Translations under genes and position numbers: made by a program
DNA from: Variovorax boronicumulans NBRC 103145
GTDB taxonomy: Bacteria > Pseudomonadota > Gammaproteobacteria > Burkholderiales > Burkholderiaceae_C
NCBI RefSeq assembly: GCF_001591345.1
Contig: NZ_BCUS01000049.1
Span: 1-43,473 of the forward strand
DNA: 43,473 bases
Reading direction: 5' to 3'
The notes under the pieces: model-generated
The model's database searches: none
The model's input: the letters and a program-made list of their open reading frames with translations, nothing else
Told to the model about the DNA's origin: nothing
In this document: positions 1 to 9,100 of the stretch, in pieces
Position numbering within the stretch: the first letter of the stretch is position 1
How the letters are laid out: every line of letters begins with the position of its first letter

Positions 1-265
1 CGTACAGGCCCGCCCCGTGGCCGGTGCAGCCGATGGCGCACACGTCCGCCGCGCGCGGGCCGAGCTGGCGCGCCACGTCGCCGAGCACGTGGGTCAACCC
101 CGCGCGGATCGCCGCCGCGCCCACCTCGCACCCGCCGCCGGGCAGCCGCGCATGCCGCAGGGGCAGGCGCGACACGGCCAGGCTGCGCCCGCTCCCCGCG
201 TCCAGGGCCAGCGCCTTCAGGCTGCTCGAGCCCATGTCGATGCCGATCAGTATTTTGGTCTTCAT
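1..265 (-). CDS. FGGY-family carbohydrate kinase, N-terminal part (cut by window edge)
   Basis: Only the first 88 codons lie in the window. The protein begins MKTKILIGIDMGSSSLKALA, the glycine-rich phosphate-1 loop of the FGGY (xylulokinase/glycerol kinase) superfamily, and further on has a CAIGCTGHGAGLY stretch like the conserved segment that follows in these kinases. Such enzymes phosphorylate a sugar, ketose or polyol with ATP in the cytoplasm. It is transcribed away from a CUT2 importer operon that starts 180 bases off, so it probably phosphorylates what that importer brings in; the substrate cannot be told. No Shine-Dalgarno sequence is visible before the ATG, and a putative operator (TGTCATAACA) touches the start codon. 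Kinase class is confident; specificity is unknown. Confidence 0.85.
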   Translation of the reverse strand, partial: MKTKILIGIDMGSSSLKALALDAGSGRSLAVSRLPLRHARLPGGGCEVGAAAIRAGLTHVLGDVARQLGPRAADVCAIGCTGHGAGLY

Positions 266-274
266 GTCATAACA
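265..274. promoter_or_regulatory. putative operator copy 1 (TGTCATAACA)
   Basis: TGTCATAACA lies at the edge of the divergent kinase start codon and recurs exactly at 355-364. Imperfect TGTC/GACA dyads like this are typical of bacterial repressor sites such as those of GntR or DeoR families. The regulator is not in the window; the role is inferred from repetition and position. Confidence 0.4.
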
Positions 275-354
275 GCTTCGGCGGAAAAAAAGACTGTCAC
301 CAGTAGCGTTTCCCCTAGTTATCGGGTGAAACGGCCCGCCATTACATTCTAGCC

Positions 355-376
355 TGTCATAACAACTGTCGTGACA
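355..376. promoter_or_regulatory. putative operator copies 2 and 3 in the divergent intergenic region
   Basis: TGTCATAACA (355-364) is followed two bases later by TGTCGTGACA (367-376), a TGTC/GACA dyad. With the copy at 265-274 this makes three related 10-mers in the 180-base gap between the FGGY kinase and the importer operon, as expected for shared control of divergent genes. No convincing -35/-10 pair could be fixed. Confidence 0.4.
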
Positions 377-445
377 CCACGGTCCACAGGTCTGCCACGC
401 AATGGCAGGCCGAAAGCTCTGCCAGTCAACGTGAGGAGACAAAGA

Positions 446-1492
446 ATGAGGCGTAATTTCCTGAAGTCCGCAGCCGCCGCCGGTATCGGCCTGGCCGGTG
501 CGAGCGCATTTGCGCAGCAGCAGTCCGCAGCCCCTGCGGCAGGTGCCGGCCTGCGCGGCAATGCCAGCGACGTCTACGTGATGAACGTGATGGTCTCGGG
601 CGTCGAGTACTGGTTCCCGGTCTACGAAATGATGAAGCAGCTCGGCCGCACGCTGGGCGTTCGCACCCGCTACACCGGCACGCCGGAGTACGACGTGAAC
701 AAGCAGCTCGCATCGTTCGAGCAGGAACTGGCCCGCAAGCCCGCCGGCATCCTGCTGCACCCGATGAACCCCGACCCGTTCATCGAACCCATCAACCGCG
801 CCGCCGCGATGGGCATCCCGGTCGTGACCTTCGCGGCCGACTCGCCCAACTCCAAGCGCACCTCGTTCATCACCTCCGACAACGACCGCGAAGGCAACCA
901 GGCCGCCGACGCCATCGCCGCGTCGCTGAACGGCAAGGGCGAGTACGCCGTGCTCGAGAACCCGGGCCAGGACAACCACGACCGCCGCATCGCCGCGTTC
1001 GTGAACCGCATGAAGGCCAAGCACCCGGGCATGAAGCTGGTCGGCCGCGCCGCCAGCAACCAGGACCCGAACAAGGCCTACCAGGCCGTGCTGAGCCTGG
1101 CGCAGGCCAACCCGAACCTGGGTGCACTCTTCATGCCCGAGGCCAACTCGGCGCTCGGCGCAGCGCAGGCCAAGGTCGAGACCAAGAAGAACATCAAGGT
1201 GATGTGCTGCGACGTCAACGCCAAGATCCTGGACATGATCAAGTCGGGCGACGTGTTCGGCGCCATCAACCCGAACCAGGGCATGCAGGGCTACATGGGC
1301 ATGATGATGCTGTTCCTGGCCAAGAACCCCGGCCTCATCGATCCGATGAACGACGCCAAGCGCAACGGCACGAACCCGATGTCGGTGCCCTTCCTGGACA
1401 ACGGCCTGGCCGTGGTGAGCAAGGCCAACGCCGACGACTTCTACTGGGACAAGTACCTTGCCCGCCGTGGCACCAAGGGAATCGGCGAGTGA
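446..1492 (+). CDS. CUT2 sugar ABC transporter substrate-binding protein with Tat-like leader
   Basis: This 348-residue protein is a periplasmic-binding-protein type I receptor of the ribose/autoinducer-2 class: after the leader it shows the VYVMNVMVSGVEYWFPVYEM sugar-binding fold start, and near residue 105 ILLHPMNPDPFIEPINRAA. It would deliver a sugar or polyol to the permease and ATPase encoded downstream. I chose the ATG at 446 because a GAGGAGA ribosome site sits just upstream; a longer in-frame start at 371 lacks one. The leader begins MRRNFLKSAAAAG and ends AFA-Q, fitting the twin-arginine RRxFLK pattern rather than an ordinary Sec signal. It overlaps the ATPase gene by four bases (GTGA). 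Family is confident; ligand unknown. Confidence 0.92.
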   Translation: MRRNFLKSAAAAGIGLAGASAFAQQQSAAPAAGAGLRGNASDVYVMNVMVSGVEYWFPVYEMMKQLGRTLGVRTRYTGTPEYDVNKQLASFEQELARKPAGILLHPMNPDPFIEPINRAAAMGIPVVTFAADSPNSKRTSFITSDNDREGNQAADAIAASLNGKGEYAVLENPGQDNHDRRIAAFVNRMKAKHPGMKLVGRAASNQDPNKAYQAVLSLAQANPNLGALFMPEANSALGAAQAKVETKKNIKVMCCDVNAKILDMIKSGDVFGAINPNQGMQGYMGMMMLFLAKNPGLIDPMNDAKRNGTNPMSVPFLDNGLAVVSKANADDFYWDKYLARRGTKGIGE

Positions 1493-3024
1493 GCACCCCT
1501 GCCGCATTGCTTGAACTGCGCGGCATCGCGAAGCGCTTCGGCGCTTCGCGCGCGCTCTCGGGCGTGGACTTCTCGCTGCAGGCCGGCGAGATCCACGCCC
1601 TGTGCGGCGAGAACGGCGCGGGGAAGTCGACGCTGATGAACATCATCGACGGCATCCACCAGCCCGACGAAGGCGAGATCGTGCTGTGCGGCCAGAAGGT
1701 CGTCATCGACGGCCCCGCCCACGCCATGCGCCTGGGCATCGGCCTGGTGCACCAGGAAATCGCCCTGTGCGCCGACGCCACCGTGGCCGAGAACATCTTC
1801 ATGCCGGAAATCAACGCCGGCAAGCAGGCGTGGATGAACTTCTCCGCGCTGAACACGCGCGCCGCGACAGTGCTGGCGCGCCTGGGCCAGGACATCGACC
1901 CGGCCGCGCTGGTGCGCGACCTGAGCATTTCGAGCCAGCAGCTGGTGGAGATCGCCAAGGCGCTCACGCTGGACTGCAAGGTGCTCATCCTCGACGAGCC
2001 CACCGCCGCCCTCACCGACAACGAATCGGCCGCGCTCTTCCGGGTGCTGCACGACCTCAAGGCGCAGGGCATCGGCATCATCTACATCAGCCATCGCATG
2101 GCCGAGATCTTCACGCACTGCGACCGCGCCACCGTGCTGCGCGACGGACGCAACGTGCACAGCGGCCCGCTCGAAGGCATGACGCCCGACGAGCTGGTGC
2201 GGCGCATGGTCGGGCGCGACCTGGGCAACTACTACCCGCCCAAGCAAGCCGGCGCTGCCGCTGATGCGAACGCCGGTCCCGTGCTGGAAGTCGACGGCAT
2301 CGCCGACGACGAGCGCGTGCACGGCATCTCCTTCACGCTGAAGCGTGGTGAGATCCTCGGCATTGCCGGGTTGATGGGCGCCGGGCGCAGCGAGCTGGCC
2401 GAGACCGTGTGCGGCCTGCGCCCCGCGCGGCGCGGCGAAGTGCGCCTGAACGGCAAGACGCTGGCCATCCGCAAATACAGCGACGCGCTGCGCGAAGGCA
2501 TTGCCTACCTCAGCGAAGACCGCAAGGCGGCCGGCGTGTTCCTCGACCTGCCGATCGCGCAGAACATCTCGTCGATGGCGCTGCGCCGCGTCAGCTCGGC
2601 CCTGGGCCTGCTGCAGCGCGCCAGCGAACACCGGCTCGCGGTGCAGCTGGGCGCCAAGCTCAACCTGAAGTCGGACGGCGTGGCGATCGAGGTGTCCAGC
2701 CTGTCGGGCGGCAACCAGCAGAAGGTGGCGATCGCCAAGCTGCTGGCCACGCAGCCCGCGGTGCTGCTGATGGACGAGCCCACGCGCGGCGTGGACGTGG
2801 GCGCGAAATCCGAGATCCACCACATCCTGCGCGACCTGGCCGACCAGGGCGTGGGCGTGGTGGTGATCTCTTCCGAACTGCCCGAGATCATCGGCCTGTG
2901 CGACCGCGCACTGGTGATCCGCGAAGGGCGACTGGCGGGCGAACTGGCCCATGACGAGATGACGGAGGAAGCCCTGCTGCGGCTGGCCTCCGGACTTTGC
3001 GAACCCGAAGAGGCAATGGCATGA
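1489..3024 (+). CDS. CUT2 sugar ABC transporter ATP-binding protein (double NBD)
   Basis: This 511-residue RbsA/XylG-type ATPase powers sugar import. Its first nucleotide-binding domain has Walker [10 protein letters not shown] (about residues 40-48) and Walker B VLILDEPTAALT. The second has the degenerate GLMGAGRSE in place of Walker A, a full LSGGNQQK signature and VLLMDEPTRGVDVG, the usual arrangement in CUT2 ATPases. Translation starts at a GTG overlapping the stop of the binding-protein gene, indicating coupling. The open frame extends upstream to 1204, but that stretch is a shadow of the binding-protein gene. It ends with a four-base overlap with the permease gene. Confidence 0.93.
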   Translation: MSTPAALLELRGIAKRFGASRALSGVDFSLQAGEIHALCGENGAGKSTLMNIIDGIHQPDEGEIVLCGQKVVIDGPAHAMRLGIGLVHQEIALCADATVAENIFMPEINAGKQAWMNFSALNTRAATVLARLGQDIDPAALVRDLSISSQQLVEIAKALTLDCKVLILDEPTAALTDNESAALFRVLHDLKAQGIGIIYISHRMAEIFTHCDRATVLRDGRNVHSGPLEGMTPDELVRRMVGRDLGNYYPPKQAGAAADANAGPVLEVDGIADDERVHGISFTLKRGEILGIAGLMGAGRSELAETVCGLRPARRGEVRLNGKTLAIRKYSDALREGIAYLSEDRKAAGVFLDLPIAQNISSMALRRVSSALGLLQRASEHRLAVQLGAKLNLKSDGVAIEVSSLSGGNQQKVAIAKLLATQPAVLLMDEPTRGVDVGAKSEIHHILRDLADQGVGVVVISSELPEIIGLCDRALVIREGRLAGELAHDEMTEEALLRLASGLCEPEEAMA

Positions 3025-4061
3025 ACTTTCCGACCAGAATCGACGCAGGCGCTGCGGCCACGGCCACGGCCGGCTCCCTGCAACCCCGCCGAACAGGAGA
3101 CCCCGTGAAGCAGGCCAACAAGCTCACGAGCATGCGCGAGGCCGGGCTGGTGCTGATCATCGTGGCGCTGTGCGTTGCGATGAGCTTCGCATCGCCCTAC
3201 TTCCTCACCTGGGACAACGTGCGCGCGATGCTGCTGTCGTTCTCCATCGAAGGCATCGTGGTGGTGGGCATGACCATCCTGCTCATCGTCGGCGGCATCG
3301 ACCTGTCGGTGGGCTCGGTGGTGTGCTTCGCGATGGTGGTGACCGGCAAGCTCTTTCTCATGGGCATGGACCCGTGGCTCGCGAGCCTGGTGGCCATCGG
3401 CGCGAGCGGCCTCATCGGCGCCATGATCGGCGGCTGCGTCACGCGCATCGGGCTGAACCACTTCATCGCCTCGCTGGCCTTCATGGTGATCGTGCGCGGC
3501 CTGTGCCTGGCGCTCACGCAGGGCACGCCGCAGTCGCTGTTCTCGCTGCCGGTCGAGTTCAAGTTCATCGGCCAGGGCACGCTGTTCGGCGTGCCGGCCG
3601 TGATCCTGATCTTCCTGGCCATCGTGATCGTGAGCGACTTCGTGCTGCGCCGCTCCACCCTGCTGCGCCGCGTGTTCTACACCGGCAGCAACGAGAAGGC
3701 CGCGCTGTATGCCGGCATCCGCGTGGGCCGCGTGAAGTTCTGGGTCACGGTGCTGTGCTCCGCCTCGGCGGGCCTGGCCGGCGTGATCTACACGGCGCGC
3801 TTCGGCGCCGCCACGCCGACCTTCGGCATGGGCATGGAACTCAACGTGATTGCCGCGGCCGTGATCGGCGGCGCCAGCCTCAAGGGCGGCTCGGGCACCG
3901 TGCTCGGCGCCGTGCTCGGCCTGGCGCTGCTGTCGGTGGTGACCAGCTCGCTGATCCTGCTCGACGTGTCGCCTTACTGGCAGGACGTGATCAAGGGCCT
4001 GATCCTGCTCGCGGCCGTGACCATCGACCACATCCTGAACACGAGAAAGACCAAGCGATGA
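3021..4061 (+). CDS. CUT2 sugar ABC transporter permease
   Basis: This 346-residue RbsC-type permease forms the membrane channel of the importer. It carries about eight to ten hydrophobic segments, the [16 protein letters not shown] segment conserved in CUT2 permeases, and ELNVIAAAVIGGASLKGGSG near the C-terminus, characteristic of the family. The N-terminus (about 30 residues before the first charged and hydrophobic segments) is Ala/Thr rich and longer than usual, so an internal GTG near 3104, just after AACAGGAGA, could be the true start. The annotated ATG overlaps the ATPase stop codon (ATGA), and the gene overlaps the reductase gene in the same way. Confidence 0.92.
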   Translation: MNFPTRIDAGAAATATAGSLQPRRTGDPVKQANKLTSMREAGLVLIIVALCVAMSFASPYFLTWDNVRAMLLSFSIEGIVVVGMTILLIVGGIDLSVGSVVCFAMVVTGKLFLMGMDPWLASLVAIGASGLIGAMIGGCVTRIGLNHFIASLAFMVIVRGLCLALTQGTPQSLFSLPVEFKFIGQGTLFGVPAVILIFLAIVIVSDFVLRRSTLLRRVFYTGSNEKAALYAGIRVGRVKFWVTVLCSASAGLAGVIYTARFGAATPTFGMGMELNVIAAAVIGGASLKGGSGTVLGAVLGLALLSVVTSSLILLDVSPYWQDVIKGLILLAAVTIDHILNTRKTKR

Positions 4062-5056
4062 GCAGCGCAACGCACATGAAGATGACCACCCTGGGCCCCT
4101 CGGGCATCGAAAGCTCGGCCATCGGCCTGGGCACCTGGGCCATGGGCGGATGGATGTGGGGCGGCGGCGACAACGCCGCTGCCGTGATCGCCATCCAGGC
4201 CTCGCTCGATGCGGGCGTGAACCTGATCGACACCGCACCGGCCTACGGCCTGGGCCGCTCCGAGAGCATCGTCGGCACCGCGCTCAAGGGCCGTCGCCAC
4301 GAGGCCGTGATCGCCACCAAGTGCGGCCTGGTGTGGCACACGCAGCAGGGCACGCACTTCTTCGAGGAAGACGGCCACCCGGTGTACCGCTACCTCGGGC
4401 GCGACTCGATCTTCCATGAATGCGAAGAGAGCCTGAAGCGCCTGCAGACCGACTACATCGACCTGTACATCACGCACTGGCAGGACCACACGACGCCCGT
4501 GGCCGAGACCATGGACGCGCTGCTGGCGCTCAAGAAGCAGGGAAAGATCCGCGCCATCGGGGTGAGCAACGCGACGCCCGAGATCCTGTCCGAGTACCTG
4601 AAGCACGGCCCGGTCGATGCGGCGCAGGAGCTCTACAGCCTCATCGACCGCGGCATCGAGACCACGCTGGCGCCGCTGTGCGCCGAGCACAACGTGGCGG
4701 TGCTGGGCTACTCGTCGCTGGCGCTGGGCCTGCTGGCCGGGCCCATCGACCCCGCGCGCGAGTTCAAGGGCGACGACCAGCGCGCCACCAACCCGCGCTT
4801 CAGCGAAGCCAACCGCGCGAAGCTGAAGGCCTTCTTCGACACGCTGGAGCCGCTGCGCACGCACCTGGGCTGCTCCTTCGGCCAGATGATGATCGCCTGG
4901 ACCGTGGCCCGCGGCACCGTCTCGGTGGCGCTGTGCGGCGCGCGCGTGCGCCAGCAGGCCATTGAAAACGCCGGCGCCGGCGCGGTCGTGCTCGACAGCG
5001 AAGCCCTGCAGCTCATCGACGCTGCGGCCAAGCGCCACCTGGACGCGCTCGCCTGA
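4058..5056 (+). CDS. aldo/keto reductase
   Basis: This 332-residue enzyme has the NAD(P)H-dependent aldo/keto reductase barrel: LGLGTWAMGG-like start (IGLGTWAMGG), DTAPAYGLGRSE with catalytic Asp and Tyr, IATKCGL with catalytic Lys, and YITHWQD with catalytic His. It resembles the YdjG/IolS/general stress protein 69 branch, members of which act on sugars, inositols or small aldehydes. The ATGA overlap with the permease gene places it in the importer operon, so it probably oxidises or reduces the imported sugar or an aldolase product. The direction of the reaction and the substrate are not evident from the sequence. Confidence 0.9.
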   Translation: MSSATHMKMTTLGPSGIESSAIGLGTWAMGGWMWGGGDNAAAVIAIQASLDAGVNLIDTAPAYGLGRSESIVGTALKGRRHEAVIATKCGLVWHTQQGTHFFEEDGHPVYRYLGRDSIFHECEESLKRLQTDYIDLYITHWQDHTTPVAETMDALLALKKQGKIRAIGVSNATPEILSEYLKHGPVDAAQELYSLIDRGIETTLAPLCAEHNVAVLGYSSLALGLLAGPIDPAREFKGDDQRATNPRFSEANRAKLKAFFDTLEPLRTHLGCSFGQMMIAWTVARGTVSVALCGARVRQQAIENAGAGAVVLDSEALQLIDAAAKRHLDALA

Positions 5057-5106
5057 GCGCGCGCATTTCTTCCCTTCCTTTTTCCTCAACACGGAGTTCT
5101 TCCTTC

Positions 5107-5958
5107 ATGTCGAAAGACAAGACCGCGCGGCTCAACCGCCTGCTGCACAACGGCCGCTGCCTGGACATCGCCCTGGACCACGGCGTGTGCAACGAACCCA
5201 CCTTCCTGGACGGCCTGGAGGACATGCCCGGCGTGATCGACAAGCTCGTGGCTGCGAAGCCCGACGCGATCCAGCTGAACTACGGGCAGTCCGACCTGCT
5301 GCAGGACCGGCCCGGGCGCGATCGCCCCGCGCTGGTGATGCGCCTGGACATGGGCAACCCCTACAACGCCGTGCACCACCGCGTGATGTGGGCCGTGCTG
5401 CAGAACCAGGACGACCCCGTGCTGCCCGCCGTGCAGCGGGACGCGGCCTGCGTGGTCGTCAACCTGTTCATGCTGCCCGACGAGCCCGACCTGTTCCGCC
5501 AGTGCGTGCAGAACATCGCCCGCGTGCGCGCCGACTGCGACCGCTACGGCATGCCACTGATGATCGAGCCGCTGGTGATGCAGGCACCCACCGCCACCAG
5601 CCGCTACATGGTGGACGGCGACGCCGAGAAGATCGTCACGCTCACGCGCCTGGCGCGCGAGATGGGCGCCGACATCATCAAGGCCGACCCGACCACCGAC
5701 GCCACCGACTTCCACCGCGTGGTGCAGGCCGCGCGCTGCCCCGTGCTCGTGCGCGGCGGCGGGCGCGAAGACCTGCAGCAGGTGTTCGCGCGTTCGCGCG
5801 TGCTCCTGGACCAGGGCGCGGTCGGCATGGTGTACGGCCGCAACGTCTACCAGCACGCCAACCCCTCGGCGGTGGTGAGCGCACTGATGGCCATGATCCA
5901 CGACGGTGCCAGCGCCGAAGCGGCCTGGAACCTCTACGAATCGGGCGGCGTGAAATAA
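5107..5958 (+). CDS. class I (Schiff-base) aldolase, DhnA/LsrF family
   Basis: The 283-residue protein matches the DeoC/LacD-type aldolases exemplified by archaeal fructose-bisphosphate aldolase and LsrF. It shows LDIALDHGVCNEP near residue 20 with the conserved Asp-His-Gly, and DIIKADPTTD with the Schiff-base lysine at about residue 192, then VLVRGGGRED, a phosphate-binding loop, and GAVGMVYGRNVYQ. It likely cleaves a phosphorylated ketose into two shorter units, completing import, redox step, phosphorylation and cleavage with its neighbours. A 50-base gap separates it from the reductase gene, with GGAGTTCTTCC before the ATG. It is the last gene of the operon. Exact substrate is unknown. Confidence 0.88.
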   Translation: MSKDKTARLNRLLHNGRCLDIALDHGVCNEPTFLDGLEDMPGVIDKLVAAKPDAIQLNYGQSDLLQDRPGRDRPALVMRLDMGNPYNAVHHRVMWAVLQNQDDPVLPAVQRDAACVVVNLFMLPDEPDLFRQCVQNIARVRADCDRYGMPLMIEPLVMQAPTATSRYMVDGDAEKIVTLTRLAREMGADIIKADPTTDATDFHRVVQAARCPVLVRGGGREDLQQVFARSRVLLDQGAVGMVYGRNVYQHANPSAVVSALMAMIHDGASAEAAWNLYESGGVK

Positions 5959-5967
5959 GAGCGCCCA

Positions 5968-6002
5968 GGCGCCGGTGCCTTCCCCCGGAAGGCGCCGGCG
6001 CC
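5968..6002 (+). terminator. strong GC hairpin after the aldolase gene
   Basis: GGCGCCGGTGCCTTCC (5968-5983) and GGAAGGCGCCGGCGCC (5987-6002) pair over 16 positions with a CCC loop; the only non-Watson-Crick position becomes a G-U pair in RNA. It lies nine bases after the aldolase stop. No U-tract follows, so it may act as an mRNA-stabilising 3' end or a factor-dependent stop instead of an intrinsic terminator. Confidence 0.55.
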
Positions 6003-6038
6003 AACCAGCGGGAGAGCAAGACAGAAGAAGAAGTGGAC

Positions 6039-6064
6039 GGCGGACAACGCATGCGTTGCCCGCC
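6039..6064. repeat. 26-bp palindrome upstream of the giant cytochrome gene
   Basis: GGCGG-A-CAACGCATGCGTTG-C-CCGCC is a perfect dyad except for one A/C position on each side. It lies about 105 bases before the start of the 1573-residue protein gene and could be an operator or an RNA hairpin. Function is inferred from symmetry and position only. Confidence 0.45.
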
Positions 6065-6168
6065 GGGGGCGCGCCTGCGCGTGCGCTTTCCCTGCAAGCG
6101 ACCGAGTGACTCGAGAGAACCAAGGACAAGAGGGTTCCCTGCGAACTTCAAACAACCTGGAGGCGACG

Positions 6169-9100
6169 ATGAAGATCCGGTATTTCCTGATGGCGTTCCT
6201 GGTGCCGTGCGTCACATTGCTGACGCATGCGGCAATCACCGGGGTCAGTCCGATGACGACCCTCAACAAGATGGCCACGGCGGCTGCCGCTGTCGTGGCC
6301 GACCCGCTCCCGCTGCAGGGGCCGGGCCTGGGCAACCTCACCTACACCTCGGCGGAACTGTTCAAGCCGGTGTCGATGATCACCAGCGCCGCGCACCCGC
6401 TCGATCCGGCGCACAGCGACGCCTACGAGGCGCGCGACGTGCCCGCCACGTACCCGGGCCGCAAGGACTACGGCATGAACGCCGGCATCATGGTCAACGG
6501 CTACTTCCTCACCTCCTTCGCGCCGGACAGCGGCCTCGGCCCCGGCGGCTTCCTGCTGTACGACGTGTCGAACCCGCGCCAGATCAGGCTCGTCAAGAAG
6601 ATCTACGAGCCCGATGACGCGACAGGCGGCCGCACCAAGGAATTCCGCGAGACGCATTCCTTCGGCACCGCGAAGATCGGCGGCAAGACCTACGTGGTGC
6701 TGCCCAGCATCAACGGCGTCGAGTTCTGGGACTTCACCGACATCAACGACATCAAGCAGGTGAAGAAGCTGGTGCTGCCCGGCGTCAACTCGGGCGACTA
6801 CGAGAACGTGTCCTGGCAGCTGTGGTGGCAGGCGCCCTACCTGTACGTGGCCTCGGCCGGCCGGGGCATGTTCATCGTCGACGCGACGGACCCCGCGAAC
6901 GCGGTGGTCGCCAACCGCGGCGCCGGCAAGCCCAACCCGGTGCCCACCGGCGAGCTCGGCGGCTTCCGGCTCGGCCCGATCTTCACGATGGGCAACCACA
7001 TGGTGCTGACCGCAATGGAAAGCAACGGCGGTTTCGCGAGCCTGGACATCTCCGACCCGCTCAACCCCAAGGTGCTCGATTCCATCGCCGGCGCCACGCC
7101 GTTCTATTACGCGACCTGCTTCGACGGCAAGAGCGTGCACGCCTCCGCGCGCGGCAGCGGCGCCAAGATGTACAGCTACGACCTGAGCGACCGCTCGCGC
7201 TTCGTGGCCGAGGACAACCGGCTCGTCATCGACGAGCAGCTGTATTGCGCCACGCAGGACAACTACGTGATCCAGGGCGCGCAGACGCGCATCCACAAGG
7301 TCGACGTGAGCAACCCGCTCAACCACGTGGAAGTGGGCCGCGGCAGCATCCTGCGCGAGGACGACCCGAACTTCTCGCACTCGGACAACGGCCAGGTCGC
7401 GATGTTCGGCAACCTCGTCTTCGTGGGCAACGACCACGGCTCGGGCAGCGGCTTCGTCGTGCACGCGGTGGACCCCGACACCACCAAGCCCGAAGTGAAG
7501 CAGGTCTCGCCCGCCAACGGTGCGAAGCAGCAGGCCCTCAGCTCGCGCATCGGCCTGGGCATGACCGACAACATCCTGCCGGAGAGCGTGAACAGCAACA
7601 CCTTCATCGTGCGTCCGGTGGGCGGCAACACGCTGGCGGGCACCTACAGCGTGCAGCTGGGCATCGTCAACTTCCATCCCGCGCAGCCGCTGCTGCCGGG
7701 CACCAGCTATGAGGTGTTCCTGCCGGCCAACGGCGTGAAGGACTATGCGGGCAACGCCATCGGCGCCGACTACCGCTCCACCTTCAACACCGGCAACGCC
7801 AGCGACATCAACCTGATGCACCACTGGCCGCTGACGGGCAACCTGGGCGACCAGATCGGCGCCAACAACGGCACCCCCGCCACCGGCGACGCGTTCGAGA
7901 GCATCGGCCTGAACTTCGCGAACCGCACCGCCGGCGTGCCGCTGAAGAACGACACCGTGGCCAGCGCGCTGGGCGGCACCGCCACGCTGAGCTTCTACAT
8001 GAAGACCACGCAGGCCGGCGGCGCCAACTCGTGGACCGCGCCCGGCATCTTCGGTCGCGACCAGTCGGGCGGCACCGACGACGTGTTCTGGGGCTGGCTG
8101 GACACCGGCGGTCGCATCAAGCTCTCGGTGGGCAATGACGGCGGCACCACCTCCACCGCGGCCGTGAACGACGGCAACTGGCACCACGTCGTGCTCACGC
8201 GCGACGCGGCCTCGGGCGCGCAGGCGGTGTACGTCGACGGCGTGAAGACCACGTCGACCGGGCCGACCGGCACCAAGGGCCTGTCGACCAAGTTCCAGGT
8301 CATGGGCCAGATCCAGGGCAACACGGCGCTCTTCAAGGGCACGCTGGCCGAGGTGCGCGTGTACGGCCGCGTGCTCGGCCAGGCCGAGGTGGACACGCTG
8401 CGCGGCCAGGCCATCATCGGCGACCCGGGCCTGGGCGGCGGGCCCAAGCTGGTCAACGGCCAGCTGAGCTTCAACCCCGCGACGCTCGGCGCCAGCGGCG
8501 TGCAGTTCCGCTGGAACTTCGGCAACGGCACGCAGACGGCCTTCTCGAACCAGCCGAACACGAGCTACACCTACACCACCCCCGGCCACTACACGGTGAC
8601 CCTGACGGTGAAGGACAGCAGCGGCCGCGAGACCTACTACACCTACAACGTGACCGTGATCGCGCCGGTCACCGCGACCGCGCCCACGCACACGACCAAC
8701 ATCGCGGGCGATGCGAGCCGGGTGTACTCGGTGAACCCCGACAGCGGCACGGTGGCCGCCATCGACGCGCAGACCCTCGCCAAGCTGTGGGAAGTGCGCG
8801 TCGGCGATGAAGCCAAGACGCTGGCCGTGGGCCCGGACGGCCGCATCTGGGTCGCGGTGCAGGGCGAGGACAAGCTGGTGGCACTCAACGCCGCCGACGG
8901 CTCGCAGTCGGTGTCGATCCCGCTGGCCTACGGCAGCGGCCCCTACGGCGTGGCCTTCACGCCCAACGGCGCCAAGGGCCTGCTCACGCTGGAAAGCAAG
9001 TCGGTGCTCATGAGCTTCGACCCGAGCAACGGCGCCACCACCGGTGCGCTGGCGCTCGAGGGCGGCGTGCGCGGCATCGCCGTGAGCGCCGACTCGCAGG

